From NCBI GenBank assembly GCA_025351525.1, contig JANXVV010000462.1, forward strand, positions 1 to 20,114: a stretch of 20,114 bases of DNA, given 5' to 3'. Below the pieces are notes generated by a model. That model did no database searches. It was not told the DNA's origin and saw only the letters and a program-made list of their open reading frames with translations. The position numbers were made by a program, and so were the translations under genes. This DNA is from Humisphaera sp. GTDB taxonomy: Bacteria > Planctomycetota > Phycisphaerae > Tepidisphaerales > Tepidisphaeraceae. Position 1 is the stretch's first letter. Each line of letters begins with the position of its first letter. Shown in pieces: positions 6,532 through 13,052 of the stretch.

Positions 6532-8199
6532 CTACTTCTTCTCCTGCGTTTGCTGAATCACCTTCGTCGCCCCGACCTGCTCGAAACTCTTCAAATCCGT
6601 CCACAGCGTTCCCGGACCGGCGAAGATCAACCGCAAATCCTTCGGTTCAAAGTTCTTCGCGAAGATATACAAATTATAACTTTGCGGCGTGCCGAAGGCG
6701 TCGATCATCAGCTTTGCGCCTTTCGCTTCCGCCTCATTCTTCATCCGTTCGACATCCGCCGTCGCCTTGCCGAGAATTTCCGTTCGCTTCGCGTCCAGCT
6801 CGGCGATCTGCTTCTCGATATCCGCCACATCCAGCTCTCGCTTCGCATCGATCTCGGCAGCCTTCTTCTCACCCTCCGCCGCCAAACCGGCGGTCTTCAC
6901 CTTCGTATCGCCGGCAACGGTCTCCCTGGCCACATCGATCAATTTCTGTTCCTGCTCGAGCGTCGCCTTCTTCGTGGCGGTCGTCGTCTTCTGCTGATTC
7001 GTCAGATCTCTTTCGATCTCGATATTGGTCTGTTGAATGGTCTGAAGCAGGCCGGTTGTCTGATCTTTCCCGGTGTTGTCGCGAACCGTGATGTTGCGGA
7101 CCAGCGCAAGCAGCACATGCACATTGCGGCTCTCCATGTGCTTTTCCAGCGACTTGGACAAGGCATCCTGAAACTCGCTGCGCGTCGATCCTTGAATCAA
7201 TTCCTTTGCGGTGTAACGCGCGCCTTCGTTCTGACAGGCCGCCTTCATCGCCGGTTCGATCACGTTGTCGCGCACCTGATCCACACCGCCGATGTTGGCG
7301 ACGATGTTCGGGGCATCGGTCGGGCTTCGGCCCCAGACGACGGTGAAATCGGCCTCGATCTGATAGCCATCGCTGCTGTAAAATTTGATCGAGGTATCTT
7401 CGACGGCCTTGCCTCCCTTGCCGCTGCCGCCCTTATGTTCGAGCGTGATCGCATCGTAGCCCACGGGAACAATATTGACCTTCATCAACCTTGGATTGAG
7501 ATAATAAATGCCCGGCTGCAAAACGTCTTTCAAGATGCCCCGTTGCGTGGGACCGGTGACCAGTCGCGTGAGGGGAGCAACAGGTTGCGTGGAGGGAGAA
7601 GTAGCGGGGGCAACCGAGAGCGAAACACTTTCGACGGCCACCGCGTCCCCCGTCAGCCGAGTCACGACACCGACGGAGCCCGGCGGCACCACCGTCGCAT
7701 ATTCCAACGACACATCCTTCTGCTGGGGATTGATCTTGTAGGTTCCCGGCGTCAGCACTTCGCGCTGGATCCCCTTGTAACCCGCATCCACCACATCCAT
7801 GCCGGGCGGCGGGGTTTTGCCTTCCTTCAACGACACCAGTCCGATCATGGGAATGGTTTTCTGGTCTTTGATATGACCTTGCCCATCAAATTGCCATTGC
7901 ACCGGATCGCCCGCCGGGATGTTGATCAGAGGCACCGTCTTCCAACTGTGGGTCAGCGGATTCAGAAAATAACGGCCTGGGCCGCGAAGCTCCTGTTGAA
8001 CCCCTTTGAAGCGATTGTCGTTCGCGGGGACGACGATTCTCTCAATAGGCAGTGCATCGCCGAACTTGTTGCTGACCATGAGCGCTTCGTCCGGGCCGAC
8101 GTAGGCCCGCTCGAACATCCAATGCATGATGAGGTAGAAGCCGAGCAACAGGCTCAGCGTGATGACGCCGGCGAGAATGAGTTTTTTGAATTTTTCCAT
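6532..8199 (-). CDS. Membrane-anchored SPFH/band-7 protein with three beta modules (second of pair)
   Basis: A 555-residue protein starting at an ATG preceded by AAGGA (8-base gap). Residues 8-27 form an N-terminal membrane anchor. Three related units carry a G-x6-8-PG-x-Y-x2-NP pattern at about 65-82 (KGVQQELRGPGRYFLNPL), 142-159 (KGIQREVLTPGTYKINPQ) and 220-237 (RGILKDVLQPGIYYLNPR). A Ser/Thr/Pro linker (ATSPSTQPV) lies at 199-207. An SPFH domain covers about 270-372 (including GYQIEADFTVVWG), followed by a long charged coiled coil (385-495) and a C-terminal cap with AFGTPQSYNLYIF. This is the HflK/HflC/flotillin superfamily, whose members oligomerise at membranes and often control proteases or microdomains. 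No protease gene is adjacent. It is paralogous to the preceding gene, 66 bases away, so a hetero-oligomer is likely. Confidence 0.85.
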   Translation of the reverse strand: MEKFKKLILAGVITLSLLLGFYLIMHWMFERAYVGPDEALMVSNKFGDALPIERIVVPANDNRFKGVQQELRGPGRYFLNPLTHSWKTVPLINIPAGDPVQWQFDGQGHIKDQKTIPMIGLVSLKEGKTPPPGMDVVDAGYKGIQREVLTPGTYKINPQQKDVSLEYATVVPPGSVGVVTRLTGDAVAVESVSLSVAPATSPSTQPVAPLTRLVTGPTQRGILKDVLQPGIYYLNPRLMKVNIVPVGYDAITLEHKGGSGKGGKAVEDTSIKFYSSDGYQIEADFTVVWGRSPTDAPNIVANIGGVDQVRDNVIEPAMKAACQNEGARYTAKELIQGSTRSEFQDALSKSLEKHMESRNVHVLLALVRNITVRDNTGKDQTTGLLQTIQQTNIEIERDLTNQQKTTTATKKATLEQEQKLIDVARETVAGDTKVKTAGLAAEGEKKAAEIDAKRELDVADIEKQIAELDAKRTEILGKATADVERMKNEAEAKGAKLMIDAFGTPQSYNLYIFAKNFEPKDLRLIFAGPGTLWTDLKSFEQVGATKVIQQTQEKK

Positions 8200-8218
8200 G
8201 GCGTTGATCCTTCGTAGC

Positions 8219-8245
8219 GGCCTGGTCAGCTTAGCTGACCGGGCC
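8219..8245. repeat. GGTCAGC-TTA-GCTGACC hairpin between the two SPFH genes
   Basis: A perfect 7-bp stem (8224-8230 with 8234-8240) and a 3-base loop, flanked by GGCC on both sides (8219-8222 and 8242-8245) that extend the stem. It fills much of the 66-base gap between the SPFH genes, ending 20 bases before the ATG of the second. No U tract follows. It resembles short GGTCAGCTNAGCTGACC repeats I remember from planctomycete genomes, and it might also protect mRNA or separate expression of the two genes. Confidence 0.55.
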
Positions 8246-8265
8246 AGAGAGAGAGCGAAAACTTC

Positions 8266-9978
8266 TCAAGGCTGTGCATCCGTCAGCTTGTGCGAGGGCT
8301 CGGCCTTTGTCGTCGGCGTGGCAAACTGCTTAAATAATTCCGCGAACGGGCCATCGGTGTTGCTCAGGATCGTCTTCATGGACGGCGCGATTTTCTGGTA
8401 GAAAAAGTACCGGGCGAAGGTGTCGCCATCGCCGAAGGCCTGCACCTGTTGCCGCAACGGTTCGGCTTCCGCCTGCCGTTTTAACAGCAACACCTCGGCC
8501 TCGGCCTTGCCGCGAGAAATCAGCGCATCCGCCACCTTCTGGGCGGCTTCCAGTTTCAACTTCGCCACCGCCAATTCCTGCTGGGCATGGGTCAATGCCA
8601 CCTCCCGCATCTGCTCGGCTTTCTTGGTGACGGTCACCACATCCTTGTTCGTTTTGCCGATGTCCTGATTCTGCATCGCCATTTCTTCCTGCGCGCCCAG
8701 CAGGGCGGCGCTGCGGGCCACCTTGATCTGCTGCTCGTATTGCAGAATCTGTTCCTTGGCAATTTCGCGCTCGTTGATCGGCTGCTTGATCTGGATCGGC
8801 GGTTCGATGTTCCGCACCAACGCCTGCTTCACGAGGATTCCCTCTTTCTTACAAGCCGCCCGAAGTTGCCTCTCGAACTCCATCTGGAATTTCAGCTTCG
8901 TGTCACCGCTGATGAAATCGCGGGCCAGATACTGGCTCCCCACCAGCCGGCAGAAGCTGCGGGAATAGGGCAGAATCACTTTCTCTTCGAGGTACTCGAT
9001 CAGCCCGCCGCCCTCGGCATATTGCACGTAAATGAGCGGCAACTGCTCGGGATCGATCGACCATTCGACGAACCCTTCCAGTTGGATGTCAAAGCTGTCC
9101 GAAGAGGGAAACTTGATCGCGTCGCCGCCGATCATCTGAAATCGCTGCGACAGAATACTGATGGGCGTGATCCGCTTCTCGAACGGATTGACGTATCGAA
9201 ATCCTTCGGGTTCGGTCTGCTGCTGCACGCCCTGTTCACCGGCTTTCACGAGGTATTGATTGGAGTCCGCCGCCGGTTTACCGGCCATGATCGTGACGAC
9301 ACCACGATAGCCCGGATCGATCGTCATCGGCGCGACGTGTTTGATTTCATAGGCGAACGGATTGGCATATTCGTTGTAGCGACCCGGCCGCAACAGAGTC
9401 TGCAAAGGCCCGCGCTGATCGCGCGCCGGGTCTGCCAGCACTTGGCCGGTATCGAGTGCCTCGCCGAATTTTTTCACGACGACGCCCACTTTGTCCGCCG
9501 GAATGATCGCCCCGTCCCCGCCGCCGTATTCATTGGGCCGGCCGCTGGAATTGAGCGGGATGATGTATCGCTCGAAATCAAAGGGGCTGAATTGAAAGTA
9601 GGTGCCTTCGGGAATGACCTGTTCCAGAATGCCGTTGCAATCACCGTATTGCTTTTCCCACTCGGCATATTCTTCTTTCGTGCCGCCGGTGGGTGGCCGG
9701 GGAACGATCGTCTGATACCCGCTGAGGCTTTTGCTGCCGTTCTTTTTCAACAGCACCAGCACGTTCCCCTGATCCACCACCACCCGACGAACCTCCCACA
9801 CATACAACCCGTAACCGACGCCCAACGCCAGAATCGAAATCGCGAGATTCTTTTTCCAGTTGGATCGTCGATAGGAGCCCCGTGAATTTGAAAGCGGCGG
9901 AGGCCCGCCGCGGTTGGCTGACGACCTCACCCGAAACGCATCCGCTTCGCTCGGGGGATTCATTGATTCATCTGACAT
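8266..9978 (-). CDS. Membrane-anchored SPFH/band-7 protein with three beta modules (first of pair)
   Basis: The ATG at 9978 has GGAG six bases upstream; an ATG at 9996 (AGGA ten bases upstream) is the alternative. The product has 570 residues. A Pro/Ser/Arg-rich cytoplasmic tail (1-43) precedes one transmembrane helix (45-61). Three related units with PxG-x-Y/F...PF lie at about 115-133 (NGILEQVIPEGTYFQFSPF), 189-208 (RGPLQTLLRPGRYNEYANPF) and 249-266 (QGVQQQTEPEGFRYVNPF). The SPFH domain (about 285-395; SFDIQLEGFVEWSI) leads into a coiled coil (400-510; Gln/Glu/Ala/Lys-rich) and a cap (QAFGDGDTFARYFFYQ). The layout matches the next gene module for module, so the two are ancient paralogues like HflK and HflC. 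It follows the zinc-ribbon gene by about 150 bases. The exact role is unknown. Confidence 0.85.
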   Translation of the reverse strand: MSDESMNPPSEADAFRVRSSANRGGPPPLSNSRGSYRRSNWKKNLAISILALGVGYGLYVWEVRRVVVDQGNVLVLLKKNGSKSLSGYQTIVPRPPTGGTKEEYAEWEKQYGDCNGILEQVIPEGTYFQFSPFDFERYIIPLNSSGRPNEYGGGDGAIIPADKVGVVVKKFGEALDTGQVLADPARDQRGPLQTLLRPGRYNEYANPFAYEIKHVAPMTIDPGYRGVVTIMAGKPAADSNQYLVKAGEQGVQQQTEPEGFRYVNPFEKRITPISILSQRFQMIGGDAIKFPSSDSFDIQLEGFVEWSIDPEQLPLIYVQYAEGGGLIEYLEEKVILPYSRSFCRLVGSQYLARDFISGDTKLKFQMEFERQLRAACKKEGILVKQALVRNIEPPIQIKQPINEREIAKEQILQYEQQIKVARSAALLGAQEEMAMQNQDIGKTNKDVVTVTKKAEQMREVALTHAQQELAVAKLKLEAAQKVADALISRGKAEAEVLLLKRQAEAEPLRQQVQAFGDGDTFARYFFYQKIAPSMKTILSNTDGPFAELFKQFATPTTKAEPSHKLTDAQP

Positions 9979-10129
9979 ACCAGACTCCATTTCCATTTTC
10001 AAAGATTCCTAAATTGCATCAATCATAGCCATTCTAATGCAACTTGAAGGACCCGTGCCACTCGATGCACAAGGCAAGTTCTTCAAAACCGCTTAAGTTG
10101 ACCATCCGGCGGGAACATTGCAATGGTCG

Positions 10130-10318
10130 TCATAAAGGCGTCCCGCATCGCCGGCAATATCGGGCCTGCGCCGAATGATCCTCTCCGCAGGCGCGGCAGA
10201 CCGAACCCGCTTGCGCTGACTTCGAGCGATTTCCGGGCCTTAAAACACGCAACACCAAATAGCCTGCCACGACGAGCACGAAGAGAGTGAGCAACGGAAA
10301 TTCGGTGAATGAACCCAT
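10130..10318 (-). CDS. Small membrane-anchored zinc-ribbon protein
   Basis: A 62-residue protein. Residues 8-26 are a transmembrane helix (PLLTLFVLVVAGYLVLRVL). The C-terminus carries two CxxC knuckles, C41-R-A-C44 and C55-R-R-C58, spaced as in a zinc ribbon and ending in GTPL like many DUF/zinc_ribbon_2 tails. A GAGG lies ten bases before the ATG at 10318. An overlapping longer open frame (10083-10388) is Arg-rich without motifs and was set aside. It is the first gene of the leftward SPFH unit and is preceded by a TATAAT box. Zinc ribbons of this kind usually serve structural or protein-contact roles, so it may be an accessory factor of the SPFH complex. That is inferred from position only. 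Confidence 0.72.
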   Translation of the reverse strand: MGSFTEFPLLTLFVLVVAGYLVLRVLRPGNRSKSAQAGSVCRACGEDHSAQARYCRRCGTPL

Positions 10319-10411
10319 GTCGATCGCACCTCGATACCAGTTGACTTTTGGCCTTTAAACTTGCCTGCTTCGCCATCTCAGGAATCATCGGCGTAGTTGC
10401 ACTCGATTGCC

Positions 10412-10417
10412 ATTATA
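10412..10417 (-). promoter_or_regulatory. Candidate -10 box for the zinc-ribbon/SPFH operon
   Basis: A perfect TATAAT on the minus strand in an AT-rich stretch, 94 bases before the ATG at 10318. No clear TTGACA-like -35 sits at 16-18 bases, so the call rests on the -10 box and its position. It would give a leader of about 85-90 bases. Confidence 0.35.
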
Positions 10418-10483
10418 AACCCCACCGTCTTTATAAATCCCTGCAAAAGGAAAGTATTATTTTATCAAGTTTCTGAATGCCGG

Positions 10484-10522
10484 TTTCAATTCTCGATCGA
10501 GCGATTGACTGCGGAATTGAAA
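10484..10522. promoter_or_regulatory. 9-bp inverted repeat, possible operator
   Basis: TTTCAATTC and GAATTGAAA are perfect inverted copies separated by 21 bases that include TCGATCGA. The site lies about 70-110 bases upstream of the TATAAT box of the SPFH unit. A dimeric regulator could bind here, but chance in an AT-rich gap is also possible. Confidence 0.25.
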
Positions 10523-10546
10523 GATTGCGCTACACACTTACAGACT

Positions 10547-10567
10547 CCCATGAACTAGTTCCATGGG
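10547..10567. repeat. Near-palindrome CCCATGAACTAGTTCCATGGG
   Basis: The centre GAACTAGTTC is a perfect palindrome, and CCCAT/ATGGG arms flank it with one bulged C. It marks one edge of the surface-protein relic and may be a junction scar or a small repeat. Confidence 0.35.
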
Positions 10568-10579
10568 CTTTCCAACGCA

Positions 10580-10760
10580 ATTCTTGCCGATGGTGAAGGG
10601 GAAGTTGAGCGAGAGCGTGTTGGCGCTGATACTCAGGGTGTGATGCCCGTTCCGGTGTTCTCCAGCAGCAGACTGTTCAAGGCGTTGGTGCCGTTGTAGT
10701 CGTAGGTGACCGTGCGGTTGACGGCATCGGCGTGGGTGATTTGGGCGGGTGAACTCCGCC
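10580..10760 (-). pseudogene. Frameshifted relic of a surface beta-strand-repeat protein
   Basis: Read on the minus strand, one frame gives SPAQITHADAVNRTVTYDYN, then GTNALNSLLLENTGTG, and stops at 10633. From the same point a second frame continues HTLSISANTLSLNF. Joined, they make VTYDYNGTNALNSL...NTGTG-HTLSISANTLS, the repeat style of autotransporter-type/PEP-CTERM surface proteins (phrases such as GTNTLSxSANTL are typical in my memory). A single frameshift near 10640 therefore splits a short fragment. No start, signal peptide or C-terminal anchor remains. Edges are approximate. Confidence 0.45.
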
Positions 10761-11078
10761 GGTGAGGGCACCGGAGGCACTTCATCGATACACGCTACAC
10801 CAAGTTGAGAAGTGCTGTAAAACGCGGAGATGAACCGACCACGGGGGGATTTGCGCGGTTTGTGCGGATCTGACCAAGACAGTTCGGAAGCGGTAAGGAC
10901 CGAAAGGACGTTCGAATCATTCCCTGAAAAAGAAGTGCTACATTATTTCACCTTTTCCGCTATCTTCAAAAAAATTTGACCTATTTGAATGTTGGCGGTG
11001 GCTTTCAGTCTTCCAACCGGAGGCCCTCACTACGAAACGCTGCACCGTTTTCCCAAAATCTCACGGAGTCACCGCCCC

Positions 11079-13043
11079 ATGCCCCGCTCTGAAACCCCCA
11101 GAATCGCCCCGTCCCGGCTCATTCAAACCGCCGCCGCCATCGTCGTGATTTTCGCGCTCCGCTACGCCAAGGAGGTGCTGATCCCCATCGCGCTCGGCGT
11201 GCTGTTCGCCTTCCTGCTGGCCCCGCTGGTCAGCCGGTTGGAACGATTCAAACTCAAACGCGTGCCGGCGGTGCTGATCGTCGTCCTGCTGGCATTCACC
11301 ATCGTCGGGTCCATCGGCTTCATCGTCGCACGGCAACTTCGCGATCTGGAAACGCACCTGCCGCAATACACCGAAACGCTCGAAAAAGGGATCGAGCGGA
11401 TGAGGGGACACGGGGGCGTGCTGTCCCGACTCACACAGACTGCCGAAAGACTCAACAAGGATATGGTCGCCTCGCAGCCGACGACCCAAGCCACCTCCCC
11501 ATCCACCCACCCTACCGAGGCTACTCCAGTCTCGGTAAGTCCAATCTCCAATCAAACAGTTCCACAGGGAGCCATTCAAAAGGTCGAGATCGTTCCCACC
11601 ACCCCGCCCGCGCTCGACCTGCTGTATATCACCTTCGGCCCGGTACTTTCTGTATTGGCGACGGCGTTCATCGTGATTGTCCTGTGCATCTTCATGCTTA
11701 TCAGCCGCGAGGATTTGCGAGACCGCGTCCTGCGCCTGTTCAGCCAAAGCCATCTCAATATCACCACCCAGGCGATGGATGATGCGGCCACGCGCGTCAG
11801 CCGTTACCTGCTCATGCAGGCGCTGATGAACAGTGCCTACGGAATCGTCGTCGCCACCGGCCTGTTTTTCATCCACGTCCCCAATCCCCTGCTCTGGGGA
11901 TTGCTGGCGGCACTACTCAGATTCCTACCCTATGTCGGCCCTTGGCTCGGTGCCGCGATCCCCGTGCTGCTGGCTTTCATGACCCTGGGTAGCACGCGCG
12001 GCTTCATCACCATGGGGATGTATGCAACCCTCGAACTCATCGTCAGTAGCTTCGTGGAACCGTGGCTGTATGGCAGCCGAACCGGAGTCTCCTCCGTCGC
12101 CATTCTCGCGGCGGCGGCATTCTGGAGCTGGATCTGGGGCGGTGTCGGGTTACTGCTTTCAACGCCCTTGACGGTGTTGATGGTCGTGCTCGGCAAGCAT
12201 ATTTCTCAGCTTGAATTCCTGCACATCCTGCTCGGCGATGAACCGGTGTTCGATCCCCCCACCCGTTATTACCAACGCCTGCTGGCCTCCGATCAGGAAG
12301 AGGCCAACGAGCTGGTGGAGGAGTTCACCCGGACGTTGCCGTTGGATCAGGTGTATGAGACCGTCATGATTCCCGCGCTTGGCCTCGCCCATCGCGATCG
12401 GCTTCGCGGCCATGTGGATGCGGAACGTTCCGAGCAGATTCGCACCACGATGCGCGAGCAGGTCGAAGAGTTTGGCGACAATCCCCCCACCGCTCCCGAA
12501 TTGCCTCCCCCATCCCCCGAAAAAGCGGCATCTCCCTCCACCACCAAAGGAGACAAGACGCCGATTTCCGCCACATTCATCCCCGACCTCCCCCGGTCTA
12601 CTAAGATTTCCGGCGCCGAAAAGGTGCGCATCCTCTGCCTGCCCGCACGGGATGAGGCCGATGAAATCGCCGGCATGATGTTCGCCCAGGTTCTGGCGGG
12701 CATCGGCTTCACGGCCGAAGCCGTCTCCGTCAACGCCTTGGCCAGCGAGATAATCGAGTTGGTCCGTTCTAAGAATGCGAATCTGGTGGTGATCTCCGCC
12801 CTTCCCCCCTCGGCGGTGCTCCATGCCCGCTATCTCTGTAAACGGCTACACCAGAACTTCCCCGAGATCAAAATCGTCATCGGCTTGTGGACCAGCAAAG
12901 CCGACTTGAAAAAAGCCATGGGCCGGATCAGTTGCGACAGTTCCACCCCCGTGGTCAGCCTGTTTTCAGAGGCAATCCGGGAGATCGAGCAGTTGACCCC
13001 TTCGCTCCTGTTGATGAAAGAGGAGCCTGGTTCCCCCATTTAG
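11079..13043 (+). CDS. AI-2E/PerM-family permease with C-terminal Rossmann-like domain
   Basis: The ATG at 11079 has GGAG ten bases upstream; upstream in-frame codons lack one. The product has 654 residues. Hydrophobic helices at about 15-54, 63-84, 184-208 and 250-375, with RFLPYVGPWLGAAIPVLLAF (281-300) and the late SRTGVSSVAIL segment, match the AI-2E exporter/PerM family. These are inner-membrane proteins; E. coli TqsA exports autoinducer-2 and other members move ions. A Thr/Ser/Pro-rich stretch (135-152) lies in the large loop. Residues about 380-470 are an acidic helical linker. Residues 515-640 (VRILCLPARDEADEIAGMMF onward, with ANLVVISALPPSA) alternate strands and helices like a cobalamin-binding or receiver-type Rossmann fold. 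The B12 DxHxxG motif is absent, so cofactor binding is doubtful. It ends 9 bases from the convergent efflux operon. Confidence 0.85.
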   Translation: MPRSETPRIAPSRLIQTAAAIVVIFALRYAKEVLIPIALGVLFAFLLAPLVSRLERFKLKRVPAVLIVVLLAFTIVGSIGFIVARQLRDLETHLPQYTETLEKGIERMRGHGGVLSRLTQTAERLNKDMVASQPTTQATSPSTHPTEATPVSVSPISNQTVPQGAIQKVEIVPTTPPALDLLYITFGPVLSVLATAFIVIVLCIFMLISREDLRDRVLRLFSQSHLNITTQAMDDAATRVSRYLLMQALMNSAYGIVVATGLFFIHVPNPLLWGLLAALLRFLPYVGPWLGAAIPVLLAFMTLGSTRGFITMGMYATLELIVSSFVEPWLYGSRTGVSSVAILAAAAFWSWIWGGVGLLLSTPLTVLMVVLGKHISQLEFLHILLGDEPVFDPPTRYYQRLLASDQEEANELVEEFTRTLPLDQVYETVMIPALGLAHRDRLRGHVDAERSEQIRTTMREQVEEFGDNPPTAPELPPPSPEKAASPSTTKGDKTPISATFIPDLPRSTKISGAEKVRILCLPARDEADEIAGMMFAQVLAGIGFTAEAVSVNALASEIIELVRSKNANLVVISALPPSAVLHARYLCKRLHQNFPEIKIVIGLWTSKADLKKAMGRISCDSSTPVVSLFSEAIREIEQLTPSLLLMKEEPGSPI

Positions 13044-13052
13044 CGGTCCCTG

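Larger units (their letters stand above)
10389..11078. other. Divergent intergenic region between the SPFH unit and the permease
   Basis: About 690 bases without a convincing intact gene. The left 150 bases are AT-rich and hold the TATAAT box and a 9-bp inverted repeat (TTTCAATTC at 10484-10492, GAATTGAAA at 10514-10522, around TCGATCGA). Next is a near-palindrome with GAACTAGTTC at its centre (10547-10567), then a frameshifted surface-protein relic (about 10580-10760). The last 200 bases before the permease have an A-rich patch at about 10973-10977 but no promoter I can assign with confidence. Confidence 0.6.

Noticed and set aside
6550..8217. Long rightward open frame covering the second SPFH gene in antisense
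   Set aside because: It has the same length as the SPFH frame but no domain logic; the SPFH reading has a ribosome-binding site, TM helix and coiled coil.
8587..9885. 432-codon rightward open frame in antisense to the first SPFH gene
   Set aside because: His/Arg/Leu-rich composition and no ribosome-binding site or motif; a third-position GC shadow.
10538..10780. 80-residue minus-strand open frame in the divergent gap as an intact gene
   Set aside because: Its first half is Arg/Pro/His shadow sequence and only its second half joins the surface-protein relic after a frameshift.
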